A stretch of 64,000 nucleotides of DNA from Neurospora crassa OR74A (taxonomy: Eukaryota; Ascomycota; Sordariomycetes; Sordariales; Sordariaceae), in the NCBI RefSeq assembly GCF_000182925.2, contig NC_026502.1:2046001-2110000 (forward strand), written 5' to 3'. Shown here one piece after another: positions 1 to 12,769 of this stretch. The position numbers and the translations under genes were made by a program. The notes below the pieces were generated by a model. That model ran no database searches and was not told the origin of the DNA. It worked only from the letters and a program-made list of their open reading frames with translations. Position 1 is the first letter of the stretch. Every line of letters begins with the position of its first letter.

Positions 1-3000
1 CAGAAGGTGGATTCGACGTCTCCGTCGTACTCAAGGAGCTGGCGTAGGCCGCTGGCGAGGCGGGGACGGTATTCTGCAAGGTCGTCGAGACTGTACGTCA
101 TGGGTTGGCGAGGCTGGGACGTGGCCAGCGTGGGAGGCGGTGCGGCCATGAGGAGTTTTCGAAACGCGAACGGTGGCAGGGCGACGTCGAGGATGGTGGA
201 GTTGTAAATGGCGAGACCGAAGACGACGCCGACTAGAAAGTATTGCTCGGATGGCTCAAGAGAGGCGGGGTTGAAGTAGCAGTACTGGGAGTCCTCGTCG
301 TAGACAAACATCCCTAGAACAAGGTTAGGACGACTAAAGTTAATCATCAACAGAGGTGGACTTACCATGATCGGGATTGAACACCTCACGGACAAGGAGC
401 AAGAACCACTCCTTCCGCAACCCGCCAGCGTCAATGCCCTCTTCTCCCTTGAAATTAATCTTCAAACCCTTCTTGATGTCCTCCCCGCCGCTGCCGATCA
501 CCTCGCTCACAGCCTTGAGGCTGTCATCCACCAGGCAATCCCGACGAACATCTAACACCAGGTGCTGCTGGATAACACGATGAGTCAAGATGCTGTTGAA
601 AAAGGCGTCTCTTGCCTTGTCCTCCATCTGCCGCTTCGCGTCATATTCAAGGATTTGGATCTTGGCGCCTATGCTGAGAAGGAAGGGAAACTGACAAAAG
701 GCAAACTTTCCTTTTTTCGACTCCCATGTTTCAAAATCCGCCACGAGGTCGGAGTCGTCAAGAAGAGTGGTGTAGAAATCGCTTGTGGCAAGAATTTGCC
801 CGCGCATTTGGACCCGATCCCTTGTGCTCGCCACGGGTCCATCCGTAAGATTGGCGAGGCTGCGCCGTGAATGTCCCGTGTTGTTGGCGGCGAAAATCAG
901 CGCAAGAACCTGCGCCGAGGCTTTGATCTGCCAGTCTTCATTGTATATCTTCTTCTTTTCTTTCTGCTTCTTTCCTGATGCCTGTGAAGATCCCAACGCA
1001 GCATGAAGTGAGGCCGCAGACCTGCCAGCATTCAGACTTGGAATCAAACCGGCGGTAATATCCACTCTGGCATCGTACTTCTTTTCATTCTGTCGGTTAA
1101 GTCGAAATGCTAAGAAGCTCGAGATGAGATCTTTTGTCTTTATGAAAAGAGGTTCCGGGTACCTCGCAAACCAGTTGACGAGATGATTGTGACACTCGTT
1201 GGGAGTGTTAGACAGAAGACCGACGATACGCTTTATGATTCCGGAATGCCTTCCAGAAGAGGGACCGCCCTGAGTAGACCAGAATGAGTCCATATGCCGG
1301 AACTCGCCGGTATATGGCTTGTAATTGGCATGAAGCAGTGGGTTAGCGGCAAGAATGAGAATAAACCGTAGCTCATGAGGCGCAGTCATCAGGCGTCCGG
1401 GCCGTTTCATAATCGTCTCGCTAGCCCTCAAAAGCGACCTATGAACATGGTCCTGTCCCACAAGCAACTGTGCTTCGATCTCCTTAAGCGCTTCAGGAGG
1501 CACAGCGAGACTGGAATCCTCACTGACAAGCTCATCGTAAAACTTGGGCCAGGACCGCACAGCGTCAAGCACTGCCGTATACCAGTCCTCTACTTCCGCC
1601 CAGTCAATTCGAGGACTTCTTGGGCTTACTGCAGACGCGCCAGGATCGCTCCGGTTGGACGATGACCTCCCTGGTACCTTTTCTTCGTGTCCTCCCGTCC
1701 ACCAGAGACCATTCTCCGCAAAGTCCCCCAGCAAAAGCATTTTGGCGTCCAGCTCAACAAACGGCTGTTCTGTAGTAACCGAGTTTTTGCGGGCCTCGGG
1801 TTGAGGTATGGGTGGGGGTTGAGGTCGGGGCTGAGGTTGCGACTGCGTTGGTCGACGTCTACGCTCTGGTTCGCCACTAGGTCTAGGCTGGTGCGACGGG
1901 CGGGTTGTCGAGAACGAAGTATTTAAACACTGATACGAGGTGAGGCAGCTGATTATATAATCCTCAAGCCGTTTGAAAATCCGCCTCGAATCTATCTCAG
2001 GATTCGCAATCTGTGGGCTCGCCTGAGGACCGGGTGCTTGGAGGACGAGATCAGGAATGGCCGGTCGTTTTTCGGGATAGGATGATGAGTACGACCGAGG
2101 CGTTCTATTGGAACGCTGTTGAGGATCCAGGTCAGTATTTGGAACCGTTAACCCATCGCGCTGCGGTTGTGGGCTCACGCCTACCGCCCTGCTTGTTGCC
2201 GCCGGTACCCTTCCTGGATCACTTGGTGACGAAAGCGAACTTTCCTGCTGATCTTGCGAAGGAACCTTTGCCAGGGTAAAATAAGAGTCTGGCTGCACAT
2301 CTGCTTGTCGGCCCGATTTTGAGCGTAGAGCAGACGAAAGATATGAACGCAGACATTGTGTGGCCAGTGACTTTGTATGACCTAAAGAAATTGGTCGTTC
2401 TAGGCAGGCTTTAGTGAGTGAGCGAACAGTCATATCAGATGGAGGAGTTTCTTACCATGAGAGAAGACTCGCTCTTCCGCTGCGGGAGGTGAGTTCCGGG
2501 AAGCATCCCGCCTAGGACCCTGCCCTTGCCCTTGGCCTGAGCTGGATGGCTGTAGGTCGTTGACGGTCAAGCAAATGGTACACTTGAAGACGGAAAGCTC
2601 CTTGGGCCATCGCACCAAGCACCCGCACGTCATGCAATTTCCCGTGCTATAGTCCTTGCTACCCGTAGAAGGAACATTCCTATGATTACGAGAATGCTGT
2701 GTTGAAGGCCTGCTGGTACCGAGCTTGGGCGCATAACCGGCGTCGTCTACCGTTTCGGACCCGGAATCGCCAGCATACATCTGGTATGCCTTCTTTTTCT
2801 TGCTCGAGAACAGAGACGGGAAAGGATGGCTCATGGAGCGTCGATGCTCTGGTCTCTGAGGACGAGCAGCTGGAGAGCTGAAACCCTCGTCAGATGAGCT
2901 GGAATCGTCGACGTTGGTGTTGCCTGTGTTGCTGGTGATGCGCAAGTTGTTCAAGACAGGGAGGTCCGGAACTCTGGTGGCACTTCGAAATCGACCGGCG

Positions 3001-3488
3001 GTCGTGGCAGCATGAGGACGGCGGCGGACCTGGACGTTTGCGGTGGGTGGCCGGTTGACGCTTACGTTGGAACTCAGGTTTCCGCTGCCGGGGCTGTTGC
3101 CGTTCAAGTTGTTGTTGTTGCCGTTGCTGTACTTTCGGTTCAGGTTATTTGTAGTGATGATACTGCCAGCGCTCGGCGGAGGACCAAAGGCACGGTGCGA
3201 CTGCGGAAACGGGTGCGGGTGCCACTGCGGATGCTGTTGCTGTTGCTGCCGCTGCGAGGATCCCTGTGAAAACGGCGCTTGTGGATGCTGAAGCGGATCT
3301 TGAGGCGGATGCTGGAGTTGGTGCGGGAGCGGGTGCGAGTTGGCGTGGGAATCCACTCTGTTGGGAAAAGGCCCCAATGGCCAAAAGGGCGAAGTGGTCG
3401 AGACCGCCATCGAAGGAGGCGTGGAGGTGTCGTTGATATTCATGGTACCTTCTCGCGTAGACCGTGCCTGGGGGGTATAGATGGCCAT
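1..3488 (-). CDS. hul4: HECT-type E3 ubiquitin ligase, HUL4-like (5' three exons; 3' end beyond window)
   Basis: Exons read 3488-2456, 2399-366 and 313-1, with introns 2455-2400 (GTAAGA...CTAG) and 365-314 (GTAAGT...CTAG), both joining in frame. The start is set at 3488 (MAIYTPQARS), because the extra 21 codons upstream are hydrophobic and lie in a T-rich leader. The first 240 residues are a low-complexity Gln/Asn/Ser/Pro-rich region. Around residue 285 there is a zinc-ribbon-like CMTC...CTIC pair, as in fungal HUL4. The middle of exon 2 is helical and conserved. Its end (LVLDVRRDCLVDDSL, then EEGIDAGGLRKEWF) is the start of the HECT N-lobe, which continues in exon 3 (SQYCYFNPAS, VFGLAIYNS). 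The catalytic Cys of the C-lobe lies off the left edge and cannot be checked. HECT ligases accept ubiquitin from an E2 on that Cys and pass it to substrates; yeast Hul4 works in nuclear quality control. The fungal HUL4 assignment is firm, the substrate unknown. Confidence 0.93.
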
Positions 3489-6090
3489 CTTGATGATTGA
3501 GCCTTCCGCAAAAAAATAAAAAAAAATTAGAAAAAGTAAAAATTGCGTCAAATCTGTGTGTGTATGAGTCGGGTCCTTCCGAGAGGGAAAATAGAAGTAG
3601 TGTAAGACCGATTGTTAGATGATGGTGGCAACCACAAGTCGGTTAGGAAATCATCAACAGGGCCACAGTCGCAATGTAGCGTACGCCAATGACACCTTCG
3701 CCAGGGGCTAGGCCTGTAGCCAGTAAATAATGAGCTCAGCTATGTAGAAGAAGTAGAAGCAGGAATGTACCATAGGTAGGTAGCTGTGACCTGCAAAGCT
3801 CTTTTCTTTTTTCTTTTTTGACTGGTGAGTGGCAGCAAACTGAAGGAAGCGACTGATGGATGCAGCCCAATGGGAAAATAGATGTCCTAGGATGAAGGTA
3901 CCTAGGTAGAAGGGAACTAGAAAGATGGAATGCGTGCTTCAGTTCCAAATGGATGGTGGTTTCCGAGTATACCTTGGGTACCTAGAGGTAGAGGTATGCA
4001 CCAAGTCATGGAAATGATAAAAGTATCCGATTATTTGATTGTCCGTTGTGGCTTCCAATTTGTCTGATACGCGATTTTACATGGCGAATGAGATGGAACC
4101 TGTCGACAACAAAAGTTTCGGACCACAAGGGAGATTGAAGGCTGGCCCGAAGCGATGACAGTCATGACACGGCGGATCGGATCGAAAGAGCGCAGATCGT
4201 CAAAGCTCCAGATGAAAGGTAAAGAAACGAATTCCTAGCCTTTACCTGTCTGGTTTTGCATTGACTGACCTTGACGGCCGGCTAGAATCGCGCTTGTCGT
4301 CGGGAGAGGGTGAAGTGGATAGATATATCGTTGCGCGAGTGGCTGAACACACAATGGTAATGGCCGGACTGGATTGCGATGGAGGCCGAGGAGAGAGAGT
4401 GGTGGAAGATACTGGCTAGCGAAGGAGGATATTGTCGGGTCACACAGACGAATGGAGGAATATGGACTCGGATATGGTTTTGGATCAGGAAATGTGGTCA
4501 TGGATGAGGAAACTCGATGATGGACTGAGGCGGTGCTGTCATTAAAAAAAAAAAAAACAATAAGCACAGCCCGATGAAGGGTTTGAGACGTCCGGGTCCA
4601 ATTTGTCGCCTGTGATGTTACACTAGAGGTACACGCCCAGAAAAAAAGCAAAAAGTGGTTGCTAGGTGAAGTCAGGGTGCTGTTGCTGTCGGAGTGCGGC
4701 AACCTGCCCTGTTACTACCTAGCTGCCGTGGCCCAGAGAGGTGACGGTTGGTTGGGTGGATTGCAGATGCACAGCCTACCTTAGCCAAACGTCATGTCAA
4801 GTACTTGCATTTCTGTTAGGCGGGATAGCGATGTGACGACACTGGGGCGAGCCAAGAAAGACAAGATTGGAGCAGGAACAAATGTTTCACGGACGCGTGT
4901 GAAATTTTGCCTTATCTAAGTACCTAGAGAAGCCATAACCGTACCCTCGCTGGCATCCATCCGTGGAGATTCCTGGGTTGCTGTTTAGAATCAGCGTCAG
5001 GAATGCCCTCCTAGATAATGTTCGATAGGTGAATGGGATGAACCTCCAGTAACGACCTGACGGCAGCATGTACGGTGGTAGGTATCAGTCGACGTCAGGG
5101 GTACTAAGTACTACCTAGTACTACCGTCTACCGTACATCCCATCCATGGGATACACACAGTCCGGTCCCGTCAAGTTTATGATCCAGCAGGATCACTCAC
5201 AAGACAGCAGTTCCAGTTGGCCCGGTCCCCTGTTCCACATAGCAACCCCCAAACATCTGACCATAGTGGTGACGTGCACAGGCCACTTTCCTTTCAACCG
5301 TGACCAAAACTGGCACGCCAAGCCAATTTTGCCCTGTGGTAGACCCCTTCAGTTTTCCCGGTTTCACCTTTCCATACCCTAGGGACATACAAATCGACAG
5401 TGAATTTTCCCATCTGGTGTTTCTATTTTGGGATTGTGCTTACCTACCCTTTCAGAAAGGGTAGTTTTCCGTCCAACTGTTGCTGGAACAGGGGACCTAG
5501 CTGACTGTATGTGTTAAATAACAGGGCCATTCTAGGTCCTGGCAAGCTGGGTCCGGCCAGCCGAATCGTCACGCGGAAGGGAAACGCGGGGGCCAAGTGG
5601 ACGACAACAAGTAAAGGCATGTGGATGTAATAGAAAGTGTAGAGGTATCTTGGGTAACGTGTGTGAAGTCCCAGCTCAGCCAGGGACAGCCCCCGTCCCA
5701 AAGGGGGTTTCAGAGCATAACGAGGAATGGTGACTGAGATTACGACGGGCGTTCCCTTTATCGCCCATCCAAATTGAAATCGATTCTCCGTTACATTTCT
5801 CTCACTCAGCTCCCTGAAGCAACACACCAAGAACTGAACATGCCCAGGACGGGAGTTTCCTTTTCGAGCACTCCACTGTATACATACTACACACTCACGG
5901 CTACTTGGCGATGGCTAGGTAGGTACCTTTGGGCTGGAGATACATGTTAGTAAGGCGCCAAAATGAGACAAGGGTCCTTGTGAATCAGTTGGTCGCCAGC
6001 CAAGGTCGCTTCCTCTGACCCTTGTCACCATCGGTTACCATAACACGACCGCACTAACAACATGTGCCGAGCTGGAAGTTGCTCCTTTCA

Positions 6091-6118
6091 TCTGCAGTCT
6101 GCAGTCTGCAGTCTGCAC
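6091..6118. repeat. Short tandem repeat, 7-base unit TCTGCAG x4
   Basis: Four adjacent copies of TCTGCAG, the last ending in C instead of G, inside the long divergent spacer. Each junction contains a CTGCAG palindrome. Confidence 0.85.
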
Positions 6119-7481
6119 TCCAGTTGCTTGTGCAACAACATCATCCAGATCAGAGCCGTTGCCGTCGTAACCCCACAGGTTGCCCCGCATTGGCAGCTGC
6201 AGCTCAGGCCCGTCGCTTCTGTGACCGATTCTGGGGCCGTGCTGGGTTGTTTGGGAGCTGCACAGTTGTGGTCGTGATTCTGACACTTGCCGTTCTTCTT
6301 CCACCAACGACAACAAATGTCCACATGACTAGAGATGATTCCTTTCTTCTCTTTTCAACCTGCTGCCAGCATGCTTCGTTCTGACGTGGTCGTGACCCTG
6401 ATATGAGTATGGGTCAAACGGTGTCCGTATAGTTCTCTTTCAGCAGGGCATATACCCTACCAAAGAATTACCTACTGATCACGGAGACGGACAAGTTGCC
6501 CGACAGTGACCGTGTCCGGGTCTTTACACTACAGTACTCGTCCACTCCGGGAAGTCCGGGCCGTTATGATGCGGTCGGTCTGCTAATCACCCCACCAGCT
6601 TGCCAGCCAGGCCCCAGTCCTCGACGGCCGGCCTTCCGAGGGAACGGACGGATCATCTTGATGTCTGCCAAAGTGATCAGCCACGTGGGCAACGCAACAA
6701 GTCAACGCTCGTCTCTCTCACACTGCACAGGTGTACACGGCTGAGGTCGGCGGATTGCATTGAACTGTTGTTGCTGTCGGGTGGCAGTAAGAAACTGTAA
6801 AGTCGCGTGTTGTTGCAGATGCGGGAGACAGACATCTCACCAGGGCCTGGGGCTTCATTGGCGTAGCGTACCTCAAGGTACAGGCGGACACGTGAAGGCG
6901 CAAAACAGCACGCGTTCCTTACCTAGGTACCTAGCAGCCAGACAGGGGAAAGCTGCTGCCGTGTCACAAGCTGTTGCACTGCGATCATTGGCGGGGAACA
7001 TGCCCTTGGCATGGCGACAACGATGGCGAGATGCTGAGTGGAAACCTCAAGTATGTAGTGTAAAGTCAAGAGCCATCGTGTCGATTCTCCACCGGACGGA
7101 GGACAATAGCGGGCGAATTGACGACATGATCTGCCCGAAATCCGGAGGGAAAAAAGACAAGCAGGAGCACGACGACTGACTGACCACACCAGTCTCGGTC
7201 TCACTGCACCCACCCATCGAGCCATCGTGTCATTTGTCATTCCGTCTGCTGCGACAGCTCGACCGACATTTCGTTCTTCACTCCCGCGTCCCTCGTCCAA
7301 CATCGTCTTCCTCCCCCAAACATGAACTTTGATGGATGATACCCACCCCATGGATACACACAACACCTTTACATACTCTTGTTAATTGACATTATTGCGC
7401 TTGTTAGCATAATTTAGTCTTCCGTATATACTGGCTTATTCTAGCTCTTCAGCACACATACCTTCCTGGTGTTTTGCCTTC

Positions 7482-7499
7482 TTTTTTTTTTTTTTTTTT
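7482..7499. repeat. T18 homopolymer tract
   Basis: Eighteen consecutive T, about 180 bases upstream of the CHY/RING start codon and within a pyrimidine-rich promoter or leader block. Confidence 0.9.
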
Positions 7500-7679
7500 G
7501 CTTTCTTTCCTTTCCGCCTACTCCGTAATCGCCACCGCGCTCGCCCTTGCTCCTTCTCTCGACATCACATTGTCCGACGATCCCAGTCAGTCCCGCTGCC
7601 GCTATACGTTTACGTCCGACGAAGCCGACCCCAAGGAAGCAACTTGGAAACAAGGTCTGCGACAACCGCATGACCTGCT

Positions 7680-10424
7680 ATGGCCACCTTAGTCTCTGAT
7701 TTGCTTCGAGGAGCACAACGACAAGTTCGACGATTTTCCTCCGGGTTTGCCGCTGAAGAGCCCGATATATCCACGCCGTCTTCCACTTCGCAACACCAGA
7801 GAACGAGATCTGATGGGGCTGCGCTGCCCGAATCGGTGTTCGAGGACGGAGACGAGAACTATAGGCGAAGTCTGGATGGGATTGTTGTTGGCAGAACCGT
7901 AGCGCAGCCGGTGGCTGTTGTAACAACAACAACAACCACACCAACCAACGTCGCATCAAGTTCGCATTCGAGGTTAGGGGAAGCCGCCGATGTCGCAACT
8001 GCCACTCCAGAAGCAGGGCACACAGGACAAGTTCCAGTTCCGCCAACATCCGCAGCGGCATACGAATCGACGCCGCCGGCGCGACCGTCGTTAACTTCAC
8101 CAATCTCTGCGCCGGCGCCAGAATGGACTGCGCAAGCAGCACAACAGAGCCTCCTCACGCTTCCCCGTATCCCCTCCCAGGTGGACTCCGACGCTCGATC
8201 CCAGACCGGAGAGTTACCAGAAGATGACGGCAAGAGCGCATTGAGGAAGAGGATACAGGCGATTCAAAATCAGGCCGACATCTCGCAGGCCCTCAAGGCG
8301 CAGCTGATACATCAAGTCATGACGGAGGAGTACTATCAACAGTCTCCACATGCGCATGATGGTACTATGGGCATGCGCCCAGAATCGCCCAGCGGTCGGA
8401 GCGTGCGTAGTGTGCACAGCGTCAAGAGCGCTCGTAGCGCGCAGAGCCATAGCCGCGATCGATCATCGAACCGGGATCGTGATTCCTTTGGCCCGTTGCA
8501 AACGGCCTTGAAGTTCTGGAATCCTCTCGCGGGCGAAAGCGGATTCAGTGACGAGGATACCCTGAACATCCACGTTACAGAGGAGGATCTGAAGCCGACC
8601 TATGCCCCCAAAACCGTCCCGAAACGCGACGAATACGGGGTGCGAGAACTCGACGTCAGTCTCGCATACGCGATTGCGCAGGGGATACAACCCGAGGAAG
8701 AAACAGAGGATCTGGACGAGCACGGTCAGCCCGTTCTCAGACTCGGTTGCAAACACTACCGGCGCAATGTGAAGCTGCAATGCGCCGCCTGTGATCGGTG
8801 GTATACGTGCCGGCTCTGTCACGATGAGGTGGAAGATCACACCTTGCCGCGGCGGGATACACGTCACATGCTGTGCATGTTGTGCGGTCGAACCCAAAAG
8901 GCCTCGCAGACTTGTGTTGGTTGTAACCAGTCAGCGGCCTCTTACTATTGTAATATTTGCAAATTGTGGAATGACGATCGGAACAAACCAATCTATCACT
9001 GCAACGATTGTGGGCTCTGCCGAGTTGGGTTGGGCTTGGGCAAAGACTTTTTCCATTGCAAGGTGAGTTGCTTGAAGCTCGTGTGAACAAATGGATGGCC
9101 CCTTTGACCCAATATGAACTGACGGTTTGTTGGTGAACAGAAATGCTCAGCATGCGTCTCCACGCGCGACGAGCACCGATGTATCGAACGGTCAACCGAC
9201 TGCGACTGTCCCATCTGCGGCGATTACCTGTTTAACTCTCCGCGACCGGTTGCGATCATGAAATGTGGCCATACCATCCATAAACACTGTTTCAGCGCGC
9301 ACCGGGAAAGATCGTACAGATGTCCGGTCTGCAACAAGAGCTGCGTCAACATGGAGATCCAGTTTCGTAACCTTGACATCGCCATCGCCACCCAGCCCAT
9401 GCCCGACGAGTACCAGGATGCCCGGGCCGTCATCTCGTGCAACGACTGCAGTGCAAAAAGCCAGACAAGGTACCACTGGTTGGGACTGAAGTGTTCAGTC
9501 TGTCACTCGTATAATACGGTTGAACATAAGCTGCTCCATATGCCTGGCGTGGATGGCGATCAGGCTGAGGAAGAACCAAGGGCTGTCACTGGGTCGAGTG
9601 ATGCCAACAACGGAGCGCAGGGTGTGAGCATGCTGCCAGTTGCCCTTGACAACGCGGCAACAGCCGGCGATAGACGACTATCGGCTGCTCGAGGACTGGA
9701 TCCTCAATATCCCGACACAAACGGACAACAAAACAGAAGTATCTTCCACTCCGACCCGATCTCACCACCACGGCGTTCAGCCCTAGCAGGTCTATTCGCC
9801 AACCGAAACCGACAATCTCCATCCTCTTCCTCCGCCGACCAACCACATCCGTCCACCTCCAACCTCCCCACCACCCCATCACCATCTACCTACTTCCCTC
9901 GCCCCTCCTCCTTCGCTCCTTCCTCTCCTGCTGCCACAGCCGCCGCCGTCCTCGCTTCCGCCGCCGCCTTGGTAGGGTTCGGCGGTTACTCAGCATCTGC
10001 TCCTTCTGGCGCAGCAAATAACACCTTGATATCAGATCGCGCCATCCCCGGGATGACAACGACAAGGACGACGAGGAGGAGAACAAGAGGCAGGTCAATA
10101 AATGAAGCAGCTGGACCTGGGGTGACAACGAGCGCAGATTACAATTCTGACGATTACACCGATGACGATGAGGAAAGTCGGTGGGGAGAGGACATGGTGA
10201 CGCTAGAAGACGTGCTGGGTTTCTTGGGACGCTCGCCGAGAAGGTTAGTGCCAGTTCCTCAGGATGGGCACACCTCTATTAGGGACCTAATAGATGAGGA
10301 CGATGAGGATGATGAGAGTGGGGAAGAAGAGAGCGAGGAAGAGAATTATGATGATGATGACGACGATGACATTGAAGAAATTGGGGATGGAGGGTTTGAA
10401 TTGGACTTGATTGGTCATAGATGA
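7680..10424 (+). CDS. CHY zinc finger / CTCHY / RING ubiquitin ligase (Pirh2/RCHY1 type)
   Basis: Exons 7680-9062 and 9141-10424 (intron GTGAGT...ACAG, phase 0) give 888 residues. Residues 1-350 are Ser/Thr/Pro-rich and look disordered. A CHY finger follows (LGCKHYRRNVKLQC, then CAACDRWYTCRLCHDE, about 353-430), then the CTCHY finger (CNICKLWNDD...HCNDCGLCR), which the intron splits just before KCSACVSTRDEHRCIE. The RING-H2 core is at about 484-527 (CPICGDYL...CGHTIHKHC...CPVC). A zinc ribbon near 553-580 has CNDC...CSVC. This domain order is that of Pirh2, which ubiquitinates substrates with a UBC4/5-type E2. The C-terminal 250 residues add Ser/Ala-rich sequence and a strongly acidic Asp/Glu tail, making the protein far longer than the 261-residue human one, as usual in fungi. 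All visible zinc ligands are present. Substrates cannot be inferred. Confidence 0.93.
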
Positions 10425-10768
10425 TAATTTGGATGAGGAATGGAAAATCAAGAGGATAGGCGGAAAGGAAAGTCGTCACGGGCAGGGATTATGAAGGGAT
10501 GACAAAGGCATTTAACGCAGAAAGCAGGGAGGCATGGAAAGAGCAGGAAAAAGCAGGGATAGAGAATATCTCTTTTATGATATACCTTATACAGTATATT
10601 TTGTGGTCTTCACCGTCTTTATTTTTCGAGACGCTGTACCAAGGCAACTTTCAGTGGGCATGAGCATGAGACTGGAGTTCGGTTCGGCTGGATGGGTAGG
10701 GGAAACTAAAACAACTAGAATAGGGATATCAATTACTTTCTCTAACACCATGTAGCTTCGGCTCCCTG

Positions 10769-10795
10769 TTTTTTTTTTTTTTTTTTTTTTTTTTT
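10769..10795. repeat. T27 homopolymer tract
   Basis: Twenty-seven consecutive T about 345 bases after the CHY/RING stop codon. Its length probably varies between strains. Confidence 0.9.
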
Positions 10796-11066
10796 CTACC
10801 GCCGTGAAGAACTGGTATAGATGGAAGTCAGTTTACGCCAATTTGAAAAGAGCGTCCAAAATCTAATGATGCTTTTATGGAAATAACGATTTATGTAATA
10901 TATCAAAACGAGGGTTTCAAAACAGAACAACATCGAGCTTGAGCTTGTAGTGTGCCTACAACCTTGCAGTTGACGATCCACCCACCCTATGTAGATCGAC
11001 TGTTTTCCACCTAGATAAGGCTTTCGACGACAATTTGATATCAACGCGAATATGTATATATATCTA

Positions 11067-11085
11067 TGTGTGTGTGTGTGTGTGT
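11067..11085. repeat. TG dinucleotide microsatellite
   Basis: About nine TG units following a short TA-rich run, in the convergent spacer. Confidence 0.85.
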
Positions 11086-11941
11086 ATCAGGTCTTCCAAT
11101 TTGGAAAGGATCTCGAACTCATGAGCTCATCATCCTCTACCTTCGTGACTCTGCAGCCAGATGCGAAGAAGAAGATTAAATAAAAAGATTATTTAGGAAG
11201 TGAATAGCATTTGGCTTGATAGTGTACATCTCTTCAGTCCGCACTGCTTTAGGACCTTTTGGCCGGGAACTACTCACTTGATCCATATATAGGGGTGCCA
11301 GGACGAAAACAAACTCGGGAGAAGTATTCTTGATCACCTCACAGAGAACAAACAAAAAGGTTGTGAGATTACAATAGGGCTTGGTTACGATCGAGGCCTG
11401 CTTGCCTGATATCAATACGACTTTCGCACTGTTAGTTCCCTAGAAGACAATTGATATAGATAGGTAGCTGGGCAGTTGGGCGGTTAAACTAAGGAAATAA
11501 TTCCCTTCATGTGAACTGCAAGAGGATCAACTGGACAGTCACAGGTTGCAAGGGACAATGACGACATGTTCTAGTTTAGTTGGAGCCAGATCTAACTGCT
11601 ACTGAGAGAACTATAGGAAAAAAGAACACTGTCTTGATTTTATGTCGCTGTCTTTTGTATCGTCGATGACTATGCGAAGAACAAACTGAAAACAGTCGCT
11701 GAATCCATCTTTTCCACGTCTTCAGATGGCTGATCTGATACATTTCATCGATCTGGGTTCCATCATGGTGATTGTTCGTGAACCGTGTGAAGCATTCAAC
11801 CCGCATAATCATTGGTCGTCGTAGAGGTATGCCTCGCCGTCGCTCGAATCGAACTCGGAGGTGAGTTTCTTCTAGTGTTGGACATGTTTGTGGCCTCTAT
11901 TCTTCCCACTGGCTTCTTTATTATTTTTTTTAGCCTTCATA

Positions 11942-12769
11942 TCACATGTGGTGGCGTAGTTGTTCGTTGCCGTCGTCGGGGCTGTTGCTTCCACTGGATG
12001 ATTGTACTTCAATGACCTCCGTTGTCACCACCGGTGCCTGTTCCTGTTCCGAATCATCTTTGGCGTTTTCCTCGCCATCTCCTGGTTTGCAGACTTCTAT
12101 TACCTCCGTTTCCGCCGGTGCCTGTTGATCTTCCTCTCGCGAGTCTTGGTTCACCTCCCCTCCGTATGTTTCACAGAGTTCCTTTGTATCATCCGTTTCC
12201 TCCTCTTCTCCCCTCTGGCTCCAGTCTTTCAAGAAGCGATCATGGTCCCAACTTTCCGCGGGGCTTGGCTGCAACGACGTCGAGATCATGGGTGGCTCTC
12301 TCACGAATCGCAGCATCTCCTGGTAAAACTTGATCCTCTCTGTCCGGTCCGGTGCGCTTTGGGCCCTCCTGGCCCTTCTCAATCCCAACGGCAAACCACC
12401 GTTTCTCCCGGCTTCTGTGAGGTTTCTTGATACCCTGCGACCACGACTCATTTCGGAGCGGAGCTCCTCCCTTCTCAATAGCACGTGTAGTCGGCGAATC
12501 AAGTCCGCCGCAATCTGGTCCATCTTGCTGTCAGAGAGGCACAATGGCGGATACTTTGTCTTCAGCTTCTTGAACGCCATAATCACCCATCGAAGAGTGT
12601 AAACAATGTGATTTAGATGGTACCGCGAGATGGTGTCGTTCGGCGCGGGTTGATAACGCTGATTTTTGCCGTCGGAAGTTAAGTCGATATCCAGCTGCTC
12701 TTGGTCGTCTTCCTCATTTGACGGTTCACGCTTCTGAGAACCGAGTAAAACCCTCTCCCCGCCGATCAT
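11942..12769 (-). CDS. Unrecognised acidic 275-aa protein, in frame directly after the MZT1 stop codon
   Basis: A single open frame whose ATG (12769-12767) is the triplet right after the MZT1 TAG (12772-12770), in the same frame. I recognise no family. The first 40 residues are acidic. Residues about 50-100 look like a folded helical segment (HLNHIVYTLRWVIMAFKKLK, then DQIAADLIRRLHVLLRREEL). A basic Arg-rich stretch follows (SRGRRVSRN, RRARRAQSAP). The last 90 residues are Glu/Asp-rich and carry an imperfect duplication around TEVIEV, once in a QAPAE context and once in QAPVV. Length, codon choice and sensible amino-acid blocks favour real coding sequence. It could be an independent gene with its promoter inside MZT1, the second cistron of a shared mRNA, or a read-through extension of MZT1. 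The sequence alone does not decide. Confidence 0.55.
   Translation of the reverse strand: MIGGERVLLGSQKREPSNEEDDQEQLDIDLTSDGKNQRYQPAPNDTISRYHLNHIVYTLRWVIMAFKKLKTKYPPLCLSDSKMDQIAADLIRRLHVLLRREELRSEMSRGRRVSRNLTEAGRNGGLPLGLRRARRAQSAPDRTERIKFYQEMLRFVREPPMISTSLQPSPAESWDHDRFLKDWSQRGEEEETDDTKELCETYGGEVNQDSREEDQQAPAETEVIEVCKPGDGEENAKDDSEQEQAPVVTTEVIEVQSSSGSNSPDDGNEQLRHHM

Larger units (their letters stand above)
3489..7679. promoter_or_regulatory. 4.2-kb divergent spacer between the HUL4-like and CHY/RING genes
   Basis: This is the longest gene-free stretch. Many open frames on both strands are short, low in complexity and lack splice structure, so I call none. Visible content: an A14 run near 4544-4557, four tandem copies of a 7-base unit at 6091-6118, CCTAGGTACC-type palindromes near 3893-3910, 3977, 4919, 5925 and 6920, and a T18 tract at 7482-7499 followed by a CT-rich leader just upstream of the CHY/RING start. 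The T/CT-rich block is a usual fungal core-promoter feature. No RNA gene was seen. Confidence 0.5.
10425..11941. other. Convergent 3' spacer with simple repeats
   Basis: Lies between the 3' ends of the CHY/RING gene and the 275-codon ORF. It holds a T27 tract, a short TG repeat and AT-rich sequence that probably serves as 3' UTR and terminators. Open frames here are short and unconvincing. No RNA gene was recognised. Confidence 0.5.

Noticed and set aside
4235-4702. 155-codon minus frame in the HUL4 / CHY-RING spacer
   Set aside because: Ser/Pro/Leu-rich with a poly-Phe stretch from an A-run; no motif or splice structure.
6760-7366. 139- and 147-codon frames on opposite strands upstream of the CHY/RING gene
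   Set aside because: Opposite-strand mirror frames without recognisable composition, located in promoter sequence.
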